A DNA stretch of 64,000 nucleotides from Orobanche coerulescens. Its lineage: Eukaryota; Streptophyta; Magnoliopsida; Lamiales; Orobanchaceae. The notes beneath the pieces are model-generated. The model did no database searches, was not told the origin of the DNA, and saw nothing but the letters and a program-made list of their open reading frames with translations. Both the position numbers and the translations under genes were made by a program. Shown piece after piece: positions 33,729-44,219 of this stretch (positions within the stretch are counted from its first letter, which is position 1; every line of letters begins with the position of its first letter). The stretch is from the NCBI GenBank assembly GCA_033398695.1, contig CM065818.1, positions 52,918,001 through 52,982,000 on the forward strand, read 5' to 3'.

Positions 33729-35506
33729 TGTAACACCCCCCAAGTTATTCAGGGTATATTATAGCCCTGTAAGCCCCTCTGTGGGACCCACAAATCTAAA
33801 AATACGTGGAATCATGAATTTCGACCGATAAGGTCTAGTACAAGGCAATAAAAATTACACCAAGGTAATAAGCAATTCGACAAAATACAATACATCGGGA
33901 ATTAAAACCCAGGGGAACACAGGCCAAAACATCATGAGCATCTGAAACACTACTCGAGTGTTCATAACCATTTCAAGTACAATAGTACCGAATGGATAAA
34001 GTATAAAACACAGACAATGACAAGACACAGTATCACTCTTGCCCATCATCCTCGTGCTGACCCGGTACATGCCTATCCACTCTCCTGGATCCTGAAATAC
34101 ATGAAAGGTATTTCCCCCAAAAGGGGTTAGCCATCGAATAGCTAGTACAAATATATCGAATATGAAACATAATACTTCTCGACAATAAAGTAAACGTAAT
34201 CCTCATTTCATCAAACTCAAGACTAGTATTCTGGAATAACTAAATCTCATATCACTTCATTTCAATTCATATGTGATTAACCATGGAACCACACCAAAGG
34301 CAACAGAACCCTCCGAGGCCCCATTGGACCCTCCCAGAGTGGTTAACCAAAAAATATTCGTGGAACCGCACGAAAGGAACGGAACCCACCAGAAGACCCG
34401 TAGGTTCGTCCCAGAGTGAATATATACAATCACACAATCCATACACCTAACTTTCAAAGTCAAGAACGTATAATCATAAACATATACATGCCTTTGAGAC
34501 ATTAGAACTGAAGTGAAAATTGTATTCAAGCTCGTGAGGTCCTAGAACGCACTTCCGGGCCTAAACGATTTGTAAGAAAATACGATAATCAATCATCAAG
34601 ATTCAATTCTCAAGGAAGACTCCCATCACCCACCCTTTTTACGATTAATAAATCTTGGACGTATTCACAGAGAGGTTGGAAATCATCCAAACCCTCTCCA
34701 ATTCAAATAATACACCAAAACATTCGTATAATCGTAAGGGAAACGTGGGTACGGGGTAGATACATCATAATCTCAAGGATCTCAAGCTTCAAAATGGATA
34801 CTGGAGGGATCTAAGAAAACCCCCAAAAAATTCCCCAAACTAAAGTTCTAACGAATTTACCTCGAATCACGCGAGGAAAGATGGATGGGTGATGATTAAA
34901 TTGAGTTAGAAATACAAAAACATTGATAACTGGTGAATTGTCGACAACCCTTTGTCTCGGGATCGCTCAAATTGCCGGAGAGGAAGAAGGAAGATGAGAA
35001 ACGAGGTCCAAAACTCATCCCCTGTGAATATATAGTTTGACGCGCGCTACGTACGTAATGTGAACATGTTAACGTATGTAATGCTATTAATGTACGTTAT
35101 GACCTGGGCAGAGGCCGCTGCCTCAAACAAGCAAATGCATTACGTACGTAATGCGGTGCCCCTTAACGTACGTTATGGGTTCTAGCGTACGCTATATCCC
35201 CCAGGCTAGCGTACGTAACACAATCTCCATAGGCTCCTGCCTCAAATCGTCAGGCCAATTGCGTACATTATGAATAGCACATAATGTACGTTAATGACTT
35301 ATAGCGTGCGTTAAACTCTAATGTTAGCGTACGTAACCCGAGAAAATCGAAGAAAGGATAGGAGTACGTATTTCATCTAAGATTTTACGCGAACCACATA
35401 ATGCACAATGTGAAAGGTACGTGACGATTCCATATCATTTGATATGGATTTCAAATATTAGGAAAAAAATCGAGAAATACGGAACAGAAAAATTACGAAT
35501 ATTACA
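33729..35506 (-). repeat. gypsy2 3' LTR (1778 bp)
   Basis: Plus-strand termini are TGTAACACCCCCC and GAATATTACA. A PPT on the minus strand (GAGAGGGGGAGAA) abuts it at 35507. It contains two imperfect units around 34270-34430 with flanking inverted GTGGTTAACC/GGTTAACCA words and an ACGTACGT-type palindrome cluster at 35040-35345. Confidence 0.8.
35040..35345. repeat. Cluster of ACGTACGT palindromes in gypsy2 LTR
   Basis: About eight words of the type TTACGTACGTAATG, TTAACGTACGTTATGG, TAGCGTACGCTATA and TAGCGTACGTAAC occur within 300 bp. They are the same kind of 12-14-bp palindrome as in the LARD1 LTR but with a GTAC centre. They lie in the part of the LTR next to the PPT, that is, in U3. Confidence 0.75.
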
Positions 35507-35960
35507 TTCTCCCCCTCTCAAATAATGTATCGTCCCGAAACTTAAGAAACAAAAAGTTTGGGGTAACTCGCCCGTATCTTCTCTTCCGTCTCCCAAGTCG
35601 CTTCCTTGACTCTATGTCTCGACCATTACACCTTAACCAACAGAATAATTTTGTTCCGGAGATGCTTCTCACGAAGTTCAAGGAACTTCCCTGGTCTCTC
35701 TGGAAAGGTAACATCCTCGGCTACATCAATCTCACTATAGTCGATAATATGACTTGGATCTGGCACGTACTTCTTCAACTGAGAAACATGAAAAACGCTG
35801 TGGACGTGACTCAAAGATGGAGGCAATGCCAAGAGATAATCTAAATCTCCAACCCTGTCCAAAATTTCAAACGGTCCGATATACCTCAGACTAAGTCTTT
35901 TTCCCGAAGCAGAAAACTCCCTTGTCAGCGACACTTTGAGTAGAACATGGTCTCCCTTTT
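35507..35960 (-). pseudogene. gypsy2 integrase C-terminus with chromodomain, truncated
   Basis: The minus strand reads KKGDHVLLKVSLTREF, then RLSLRYIGPFEILDRVGDL (GPY/F module), then HVHSVFHVSQLKKYVPDPSH, then a chromodomain: RPGKFLELREKHLRNKIILL followed by VKV, a TAA and WSRHRVKEATWETEEKIRAS. Family chromodomains read PVEILDR...LRNK...LVKVLW..H..EEATWE, so this is a Tekay/Del-like chromovirus. The stop lies within the chromodomain (about 35627). A short spacer leads to the PPT. Everything upstream of the GPY/F module is missing because the element is truncated at 35960. Confidence 0.85.
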
Positions 35961-36095
35961 TTAATAATACATTTTTGTATGTATCATTAGTGCTGATACA
36001 AGGCCAACAATATAAATGATAAATGAAATACCAATCCAGAATAATTCCGGAGGGAAGTCTTTGCTAAACATCAGTATTATGATCATGCTGATCAT
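35961..36095 (-). CDS. Small hydrophobic ORF (44 aa) in copia-like leader or LTR
   Basis: A short frame from the ATG at 36095 to a TAA at 35961-35963. It starts MISMIIILMFSKDFPPELFW and continues with IGISFIIYIVGLVSALM, which would form one membrane-spanning helix. A TATAAATA box lies about 130 bp upstream on the same strand, and a PBS-like TATCAGCAC lies within the frame near 35994. The placement suggests an LTR or leader of a copia element. I do not recognise the peptide, and it may not be translated. Confidence 0.3.
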   Translation of the reverse strand: MISMIIILMFSKDFPPELFWIGISFIIYIVGLVSALMIHTKMYY

Positions 36096-36394
36096 TGTGA
36101 AAATAAAGACGAGAGATCCGTTAATAATTTTCGAAGAAAATCGGATGAAGATACTTAAGAATTTCTACAAGAGGGTAGAGAATATGAGTGAGTTGTTGAA
36201 TAAAATGTGTGCATATTTATAGAATCAAAAATCACTATTACTAGCGTTTATAGCCGTTGGAAGTGGGAGAAATTTAATATAAAAATATAGATGATTTTAT
36301 TGATGTTTATATTATACATAAAGAAACACACACAAAAACAACTGGGGTATTACAAGCCAGAAAGTAAATATACGATATATATTGCATAAATATT
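36096..36394 (-). other. Non-coding copia-like 3' sequence or LTR remnant
   Basis: On the minus strand this segment follows the gag stop. It has a TGTAATACCCCAG start (about 36358), a TATAAATATG box (36213-36222) and a downstream CAACAACTCACTCAT stretch. It is not the LTR found upstream of gag at 37613-37886. It may be the LTR of a different element fused to the gag region. Confidence 0.35.
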
Positions 36395-37520
36395 TTATTT
36401 CAGCCATTCATCATCATGTCCCACTAAACCAGGATCTTCAAGGAAATCTACTAGCTCAAGTGATTTCCAGTCCTGGTCAGGATTTCCATCAAATATGTTC
36501 CAGATGTGTTGGCCTCAATAAATTTGGATGGCTCAAATATTTCGGTGGTATGAGCCTAGGCATCTTTGCCTTTATTTTTATTGATGCCTGATATGAATCC
36601 ACACGGTGTTGGGAAGTACGATAATATTTAGCCCAATGTTCAGTTATACCACATCTACGACAAGGATCATCACCAGAATTTTCCATAGGCATTTTTCCCT
36701 TATCACGATGCCCGTGAATTGATTGCCTTGGTCTGTCGGAATATTTATTTTGACGGGAATAATGATAATTATCACGATTATTATAGTTACGTCCGTCGCG
36801 GTCATTTTTGTAATTATTTTGACGGTAGCCTCCACATCCACCACTTTTCCGGGTTCCACGCCCGGGTCTATTTTCACGGCTCTTGAATCGTCTGGAAGCT
36901 CTACCAGAGGTGGTATGTGCTTCAGGTTCGATACGGGACCCAGAAGGTCGTAGTTCATGATTTTTTGATAATAACTCATTTGTCTTCTCAGTCGTGAGAA
37001 GAACTGAAATTAGCTCAGAATATGTTTGAAATTGTCGTTGCCTATATTGTTGTTGAAGCACCATATTTGAGGAATGCATCGTGGTGAATGTTTTTTCCAG
37101 CTTATCAGTCTCAGATAGCTGTGTACCGCACAAGGGCAGTCGAGACTCAATTTTGAATAAGGCTGAATTATAATCAGCAACAGATTTAAAATCTTGCAAT
37201 CTTAGTAGTTGCCATTCATATTGAGCCTGTGGCAATATTACAGTTATGGTGTGATCAAATCTGTCTTTGAGCTTCTTCCAGAGCTCAGAAGGCCTTTCAA
37301 TTTGTATATATTCATTCTTCAGATCCTCGGATAAATGATGGCGCATGAATATCATTGCATTTGCCTCATTTTTAATATCGGCATTAGCAAGTTCCACAGA
37401 TTCCAAGGTAGTAGCCAATCCCATACCTTGGAGGTGCAATTTAACATCAAGGCACCATGATAGATAGTTATTTCCAGTGACATCGAGGATCTGGAATTTT
37501 TTGTTTTCAATTCCGGCCAT
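36395..37520 (-). pseudogene. Copia gag polyprotein, nearly intact
   Basis: The frame from the ATG at 37520 starts MAGIENKKFQILDVTGNNYL. It has the UBN2-type gag domain (LKNEYIQIERPSELWKKLKD, PQAQYEWQLLRLQDFKSVAD), an Arg/Gly/Asn-rich basic region, and a zinc knuckle CRRCGITEHWAKYY in which the last Cys is Tyr. The frame stops at 36489; a shifted frame carries the acidic end LELVDFLEDPGLVGHDDEW to a TAA at 36395-36397. So there is one frameshift, and the knuckle is damaged. Gag packages element RNA. No protease, integrase or RT follows, so this is a gag-only copy or a truncated one. Confidence 0.82.
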
Positions 37521-37600
37521 TTTTTTCTACAAGAATAAAAACGAGTTAGTATAAATAAATTCAAACTCGAATAATACTAACCTTTTTCGAGCAATAACTC

Positions 37601-37612
37601 GTGCTGATAACG
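37601..37612 (-). other. Copia primer-binding site, TTATCAGCAC type
   Basis: On the minus strand CGTTATCAGCAC follows directly on the LTR end TTTTATAACA. The same word follows the unrelated copia LTR at 38808 on the plus strand. The frequent ACACGTTATCAGCACG junction of some plant copia elements supports it. Confidence 0.7.
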
Positions 37613-37886
37613 TGTTATAAAACTAATATTAAGCACGACTATTATTGAAGATAATAATAGTATAAAATAGAAAAATAACAAGGGAACAAGTAGGGAGGAA
37701 ATGAGATGAAGTTTTATTACTCTTTCTTTTTGTGTGTGTAATTTCTTCATTTCCATAACCACATATTTATAGTAACAAATATGGCACTATCACAATCACA
37801 AATTTTATTACTATTACATCATAAGATTTGCTACTATTTGTCTTGTGATAACAATTAATGCTAAAGTCCAAAATGATATTATAACA
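37613..37886 (-). repeat. 5' LTR of the gag-bearing copia element (274 bp)
   Basis: The termini are palindromic: TGTTATAA at 37613 and TTATAACA at 37886. On the minus strand a TATAAATATG box (37767-37776) is followed by the PBS and then the gag start at 37520. No second copy is found downstream of gag, so the element is truncated. Confidence 0.7.
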
Positions 37887-38079
37887 AATTCATATTTTTT
37901 AATACTGGAAACAAATTCAACATCAACAAATAAGTTAAATAACAAAAACACAATCCTTCCAAATACACTCAATAATCATCCTAGCTAAAATTAAATAATA
38001 ATAAAATACTATAATATAATATAATTGAATAACAAAAATAAAAAATAATATATATATATATATATAAATTATTCAGTAC
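37887..38079. other. AT-rich spacer with (TA)n microsatellite
   Basis: No gene seen. It contains a TATATATA run at about 38050-38066 and low-complexity AAT/AAC sequence. It probably belongs to the hAT remnant that follows or to flanking DNA. Confidence 0.5.
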
Positions 38080-38238
38080 AGGTTCAGTACCGGTTAACCG
38101 GATACCAGAATTATTATTAGAGGCAGTATCGATTACCGTACCGAAACAAGTTAAACAGGTATTCGGTACCCGATTCACGGTACGGCACCAGTTCGGTACC
38201 AGGAATCCCGGTTACCGGATTCCCGTTAGACACCCCTA
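38080..38238. mobile_element. Terminal part of a hAT transposon
   Basis: The segment is a run of GGTACCGGTT/CGGTACC words ending CCCGTTAGACACCCCTA at 38238. The inverted form TAGGGGTGTCTAACGGG is a typical hAT terminal inverted repeat, and subterminal GGTTCCGG/GGTACCGG repeats are common in these elements. The other terminus is not recognisable, so it is a fragment. Confidence 0.6.
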
Positions 38239-38559
38239 CTAGCAATCCATAGCGGTGGCTCTAGACTTTTAGAACCTAAAATGAATTGAGGCCTTTTAAA
38301 GTATAAAAATAAAATTATTGATTTTTATATAAAATTTATTTTTCTAGATGTTTCCAAAGCAAAAATTGTATATTATATTTTCAAAATTTAAAATCTTGTA
38401 ATAAAATTTTCAATTAATAAAAACTATTTAATCTTTCTTGTAACATTATTTATCTAAAATAATTTTTTATAATTTTAAGTTTAGAAAATTTCTTACTGCT
38501 GAAACAATGGTTATAGGAACAGTAGCATTATTCTATATGCAATATATGCATTTAGAAAA
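38239..38559. other. AT-rich non-coding sequence
   Basis: This is about 320 bp of AT-rich DNA between the hAT end and the target site of the next copia element. I see no ORF, repeat or motif to annotate. Confidence 0.6.
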
Positions 38560-38564
38560 GAATC
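38560..38564. repeat. Left target-site duplication of copia2 (GAATC)
   Basis: GAATC lies before the LTR start TGTTCCGGG at 38565 and recurs at 58311-58315 after the other LTR. It is a perfect match across nearly 20 kb. Confidence 0.9.
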
Positions 38565-38808
38565 TGTTCCGGGAATCATTATTCCCGTGATGTGTCGTAC
38601 CTAATACTGATTGGAATAGGTATCATAGATGGTAGAGATTCTAGATCTAGGTAGTAGGATTCTACTTGATATCTTTCCTTGTAAGGAATCCTATGTATGG
38701 AAGGAGTCTCATTGTAAAGCATATATAAAGGCCTTCTACCAATGTTATCAATACAATATTTTACATATTTTTCTTTCTACTGCTTTCTTTACTAGTTTTC
38801 CTGAAACA
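38565..38808 (+). repeat. copia2 5' LTR (244 bp)
   Basis: TGTTCCGGGAATC ... CCTGAAACA. It contains a TATATAAAGG box (38722-38731). Alignment to 58062-58310 is continuous with many substitutions, so it is an old pair. Confidence 0.88.
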
Positions 38809-41737
38809 CGTTATCAGCACGTTGCTCTAACAGTAGAATATTTATTTCTCTCTTAATTTTCGAAATTAAAAAAAATCGCGATTTTTCCTACATTAATCGT
38901 CGGATCGGCATGAAATTTTGATAGCATGTTAATGACAAACAGAACTACAAGTTCAACGATGGAGATCTGATTCGGAACAGTATTTCTCGACGAAAATGTA
39001 TGCGAACAAAAGCAAATTTTTCCAAAAAAAGAATTAGAGATCCGACCCGATCCCTTCTGATCCGCACGTCACTGACTAGCCCGACCTCCATCATCCACTA
39101 GCCTGACCCGACTGCCGTGCTCCGTCGCGATCTAGCTGGCCATCCCCTGCCACGCTCCACGGCAATCTGCTGTGCCAAAACCATCGAGCTCCATCCTCGA
39201 TCATCCGCGCTGCACCAAACCCGCCTCTTGCGCCCGATCCAACTGAGCTCTGTCATGATTAGTCCAAGCCAAATTGTCTAGACGACTGTTGCCTAAAGCT
39301 GCGACCTGATCGGATGAGAGCTCACTGTTAAAATCCACGATAGCCATCTAATTGCGCGATCTATCATCTTGCATAGAAGAGCACGTCCGATCCGGGAAAA
39401 TATGTTCCCATGATGATGTGCATGCTATGGAGAGAATCCATATTTAGTATCCCCTTCAAGGATCAAATTAAATATGGAACCGAGTACCCACGTAAGATTT
39501 TATTAAAGTTCCCGTTTTTCAATTCTCTTTCGGGAACTGATTTTGGGAAATTTGATATCTGGGTTCTTTATCTCACACGCTACTTTGCAGTGGATGAAAC
39601 TATAAGAGGTGGTATCACTCTCATGTGTCGAAGTAAACTGTGTGACGGTCCTGGGGAGACATGGATAATTGTTGAAAGTCGATATTTGTGGTTGTTGCAT
39701 AGACCACGTTTTGAGTGCGATTTGACGTCACCATTTTTTCGATTTTAAACCAATAATTGAAAAAAAAAAATGAACATTGTGAGCAACGGTAAAGTTATGA
39801 CTTGTTCATGATTAGTCACGAATTTGTGATGTATAAATGAGACAAACATCGATTGCGGCGGATATATCGTGGTTAAAATCATTTTGTGACGGATTTATCA
39901 CGTTGAATTGAGGGACCACCACATTGCTCTTGACCCAATCCCATCTTGGAAAACTACATCTTTCATCTAATTAAAATATTACATGTGGGTGTAGTCATGC
40001 ACTATCTCCTTGCAATATGATATATGAAAAAATGTAAGAGTAATTCTCATGAATTTTAACATGTAAATCAACGGCATATTGCGGTAAATAGATGATTTCG
40101 TTAACGTCGGTTATAGTTTGTGTGACTATAGGTCCGAATACTTTTCCAAATATTTGTAAAGGAATGCACCTTACATAATTGACTATGTTTATTGGATCTT
40201 ATTGGACGGTCAAGCCGATTTGGTTATGGTATATTCATTATGTCTCATGGTTCAAAATACTTAATTATGATGCACTTTGTTGCATCCATATAAATTGGCT
40301 GTTATGACGTATACTTGCAAATTGAGAATTGAATTATTTGGTTAGTTTTTTGCACTTTGGTGGATTTTATCTACACTTTTGATCATGACTAGGCGCATCC
40401 TCCCTGGTATTTGTTTATGCTTTGAAAGTTCAAGCATAACCAGTGGTTTTTAAATAGCCTTAGCTGTACTGACATTCCTACTTTCTCTGCAAGTCTACTA
40501 AGTTGGTGTTACTGAAAGGACCATTAGTTGAGATAATAAATCGAACACCCTGCTGCGTCCAAATTCACCTATGGCTGTCACTGCCATGTTTTTGCATCAG
40601 CACTTATGCCATTGGATATGGTCTCAACCTTATTTACTCACTAAAATTGGTAAATACTAAAGCAGCCAACTAAAACATGCACTATGATCTGAGTTTAATG
40701 ATCCATGTGGTGTACGACCAATGGATAGAAAGATACATAAGTCTAATTTCCAGAATATTTGACTGTCCGTCCATAGCCTTCCTAACGATGGTGCTAACTT
40801 TTGCCCGAGACAACTTGGTTCCCATCTTAAATTTGCAAGTGGTCTTATGACATACGTTTTTCAACCTCTTTTTGGCCGAATCTGTCATAGATGATGCAAT
40901 TTTTAGTATGTAGTACACGCTAAAATGTCATCTTTCAAATGTTGAAAAATACTTTTCTTGGGGAAGCCCAAAATACGCACCTTTTTAAAAAGGTCGAGCA
41001 TGTGCATAATAGTTTTACATCATGCTTGTGTCATAATTTTGCCCCTTAGGCATATAATCTTGTCATGTTATGCGCTCAATATGGCAGATCATTTTGATTG
41101 TATCGGGTATAAAATCTCTATACTGATAGAGTATTCGCTATGCTCATGTTTGTAAACTTTTTCAAGTGAAATTGAGTGCTTATTAAGCTATTTATGAGGA
41201 AAGCAATATTATTTAATTTCGTGTTATAAATCCATTGTAGCTATGATGACTAGGTCATCACAATCAATGAGTGGTATAATGCTCAAGTTGTTGAATGCTG
41301 AATGACATTTTCTAGTTACATATGTTCCGTAACAGTTGAACCATGTTATGACTGGATGATATTTCTACGAAAGTGTATTATCCATAGCATCTCCCTATGA
41401 TTTGTGACAAAAAATCTTATGCATCACTTATATTGTATATGTGAAAGAATATTCATGAGTCGATATGCTCCGGCTTGCATCTATTTTTCTAATCAGCAGA
41501 TGTATTAGAACATTGACACATTTAGGCTTTAATAGTCCAAAGTTTGGGCAGTTCGATGATTCATATACCACGATACTGCAATGGACATCATTTTTTTCCT
41601 TTGAACAAAGAAGCCATCTAGATCAAAGACAACAAAGTACATTGGTGGAGTCATGAGTAGGGCTCATGATCGATGATGATATTTATGTCATCCGCTGATT
41701 GCTTTAATAAGCATGTGTGACGCCAAAGACCCCCGAT
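38809..41737 (+). other. copia2 internal region, left part, degraded
   Basis: It starts with the PBS-like CGTTATCAGCACG (38809-38821) and a leader. The longest frame (39410-39748, 112 codons) has no recognisable domain. Gag and integrase motifs cannot be found in any frame, so this part is either very degraded or was never coding. No host gene is apparent. Confidence 0.6.
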
Positions 41738-41742
41738 CCTTC
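41738..41742. repeat. Left target-site duplication of Tat1 (CCTTC)
   Basis: CCTTC precedes TGTTGTTACCC at 41743 and recurs at 54965-54969 after the other LTR. Confidence 0.92.
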
Positions 41743-42869
41743 TGTTGTTACCCAAAATATTATCCGGAGATGATATTGCTGGAATGGTCGAGTAACAAAC
41801 AAATGCGAGAGCATGTCCGTGGGGAAAGTAAATAACATAAGATTTGCCGGGGTTGTTAGTCCCGGGCTTGAATGCTCTCGCGAGATATTATTAATATAAA
41901 TACTTGGGAGTACAAATATTAATGTTAGAGTACAATTACAATGAGTGTAAAGACCCTAGTTATCTTAGCTATTGAGCGTGAAGATTGCCGGAAGAACCAG
42001 ATATGATGCTCTGTGAGTTCTTGTAACAACGATGAGGTGCTGTGACGACTGTGAGAAATCGACGGTCTCTCACAGTGTGTATTAGCTAGAAGTCTGAGCT
42101 CCTGGGCTTGCGAGTCTCTTCGAATCTGTACTGTAGGGAGTTCTTGCCTCTACCGACCGTCTTCTGGTTGAGAGGTGCTGAGAGAGAAATCCTGAGATAG
42201 ATTCAAGAGAGGAAGTCGAGAGTCTGAAAGTGTGTATGTATGTAGATGTATTTTCCAACATTTTTTTATCGTGAGTGGAACCTTTTTTTTAACCTTTTTC
42301 CAGTTGCTGGAGGTTCTCTATTTATAGCAATGGGAGTTGCTGGGCGATTGCCTCCGCTGTATTATAATAAGTGGGCGATCATCTTTAGAACATGAGTTGG
42401 TCTCCTTATAGTCCGCAGGAGTTGCTGGCTGCTAGAAGTGCGAACCAATGAGAGGCCAACACGCGTCTGAATCGCTGTCTTGGGAGGCCCTACTTAAGAC
42501 CTTTCGGAGGGTCTGTCGGTAGGTGAGGCCGTCCTTGTCACTGACAGCTGCTAATGGACTGGAGTCAACGATCCATGTTCTGCGGTGCCTTTTGCAGATC
42601 TGCACATGGGTCCTTGCTTTGTGATCCAGTCTTCGTAGTCTTTGACGGACGATGGCCTCGTTCGTGGCACAGGACGGTCGTCCTTGATCGGGCACCAGAG
42701 TCGATCGCTAGGTGCCAAAATGCGATATCCTTAAGAGTCGATCGCTAGATGCTCAAAGGTGGACTGTTACCTTCGTTTTGATAAGTTTGTCGTAGCTCAT
42801 TTGGTCGTGAACTCGGTCGCTCGGCCCTTATACCGATCGCCGTCGTGGCGTATAAATCGCCGCACAACA
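41743..42869 (-). repeat. Tat1 3' LTR (1127 bp)
   Basis: Plus-strand termini are TGTTGTTACCC and CGCACAACA. The partner at 53838-54964 has the same length with a few percent of differences. A CTATTTATAGC word (about 42319) and several CGATCG palindromes lie inside. Confidence 0.92.
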
Positions 42870-43388
42870 ATTGCCCCCTAGCTCGCTCCGATTTTGGAAA
42901 CGTGGGGTGAGGTGGTTCTACTTGCGATCGCTTAACTTTGACGAGTGACTCAGCATTTTATGGAACTGGCGATCGTCTTTGAGCGGATTGGTTTTGAATT
43001 TGGACGACCTGGTCGGTCGCTGAAATGAGTGGGGTATGACAGCGGTCGTGGAAAAGTCTCCGGGGCACGTGTCGGGTTCCTGTTGGGGGAGACCGACGGT
43101 TAGTTATGACTCCTCGTCTGGCGTGCCCTTTAAACGACGCGTACGCGGGTTTCAAGGGAGGCATTAATTGCGACGGTTGCACTTCAGCCCCCGAGATTCT
43201 CCTTATTTGTACGAAAGCCCCTGCCATCTCTTATAAAAAGGCGCTGGGTTACAGAGTTAAGAACCTTATGCGATTTCATCGGAGAAGAATAATATTGCCG
43301 AAGAATTTCCTGAAGCTTTGACTGCCGATCGTCGATCGACTCAACCCTCGGTAAGAAACACTCTTTTTCTCCTCTTCTTGTTTCGAGA
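42870..43388 (+). promoter_or_regulatory. PPT and putative promoter of the Tat1 antisense ORF
   Basis: The first 14 bp are the Tat1 PPT on the minus strand. On the plus strand a TTATAAAAAG box (43231-43240) lies about 150 bp before the ATG at 43389, with a C-rich stretch (CTTTTTCTCCTCTTCTTG) just before the ATG as a plausible 5' leader. No other gene in the segment. Confidence 0.5.
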
Positions 43389-43628
43389 ATGTCTGGAGTA
43401 TCTTCATCGTCTGGAATGGACATCGCCTCTGCCTCCGGGACTTCGACTGTCCGGGGAGGATCCTCCGCAAAAGTTCATATGGAGACAGCCGCCGAGGCTA
43501 TCCACGCTGGTATTAATCCCGTGGAAGTCGAGGCATTATTCAACGAGGCCGATGCTGCCAGGGAAGTGGCGGCTGAGCAGAAATGTTTGCTGGCGGAGAA
43601 GGATATGGTGGTGAAGGCGTACTGGGAG
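43389..43628 (+). CDS. Antisense accessory ORF of Tat1, 5' part only
   Basis: A frame of 80 codons opens at the ATG 43389 and begins MSGVSSSSGMDIASASGTST. It ends with a helical, Ala/Glu-rich part (EALFNEADAAREVAAEQKCL, AEKDMVVKAYWE) that looks like the start of a coiled coil. It lies opposite to Tat1 gag, beside the 3' LTR, with its own TATA box. This matches the antisense extra ORFs described for Tat-group elements; their function is unknown. The hAT element enters at 43629 after AYWE, and the rest is not recognisable beyond 51270, so the gene is interrupted. Confidence 0.55.
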
Positions 43629-43639
43629 TAGAGGTTCCC

Positions 43640-43985
43640 AAAAAAAATGGAACCGGGAACCGAACAGTGAAACCAGACCGTATTGGACGGTTCTGGAACC
43701 GGAACCGTGTTAGACGGTTCCGAACCGGAACCGAAACCGTGTCCAGACGGTTCGGTTCCGGTTCCAGAAAATATAACTGGCGGTTCCCGGTTCGGAACCA
43801 TAACCGAACCGTTCGGAACCGTCGGTTCACACGGTTCCGGAACCGGGAACCATTGAAAAAAAGGGAACCGGAACCGTTGAGAAAGAAAAGGAACCGTTGA
43901 TAAAAAAACTCATCCTCCACATGCATGATGCAAAGTTGGTTTTTAAAATTAAAAAACAAATGGAGCAGTTCCGGAACCGGGGGGT
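43640..43985. repeat. Subterminal GGAACCG repeats of the hAT element
   Basis: Dense copies of GGAACCGG, CGGTTCCG and GGTTCGG on both strands over 350 bp. In hAT elements subterminal repeats of this kind bind the transposase. They produce the spurious Arg/Asn-rich and Phe-rich frames seen here on both strands. Confidence 0.7.
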
Positions 43986-44105
43986 TGGTTGAAGCATTTG
44001 ACTTCTTCTTGTAGAATTTCAAATTATTCAAATTTTTTATTTATTCAAATTTCAAATTTGAATTTCAAATTCAATTTTCTCCCAATTTTACCTCTAATTT
44101 CTCCC

Positions 44106-44113
44106 TATAAATA
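44106..44113 (+). promoter_or_regulatory. TATA box of the hAT transposase gene
   Basis: TATAAATA lies 107 bp upstream of the chosen ATG (44220), downstream of the repeats. It argues against the upstream in-frame Met at 43989 as the start. Confidence 0.6.
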
Positions 44114-44219
44114 CCCTCCCAATCCTCACCATTTTTCACACCAACTATCACCTCTACTAAGCATTTTGTACTCTTACTCATTTTTAGTACTCAATTTATT
44201 ACGCATTTTCCCTACACAA

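Larger units (their letters stand above)
33729..35960 (-). mobile_element. gypsy2: 3' end of a chromovirus (LTR plus integrase/chromodomain end)
   Basis: On the minus strand an integrase C-terminus with a chromodomain is followed by a PPT and a 1.78-kb LTR. The rest of the element is missing: sequence beyond 35960 switches to unrelated copia-like DNA. The LTR end at 33729 overlaps the right target duplication of LARD1, so LARD1 inserted exactly at this edge. The left flank before LARD1 is gypsy1, so gypsy2 probably inserted into gypsy1 first. Confidence 0.8.

Noticed and set aside
39410..39748. A 112-codon plus-strand ORF as a host gene
   Set aside because: No domain, no promoter or splice signals, and it lies in the decayed interior of copia2.
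43475..44031. Frames of 100-160 codons on both strands rich in Arg/Asn/Phe/Pro
   Set aside because: They result from GGTTCCGGAACC subterminal repeats of the hAT element and are not genes.
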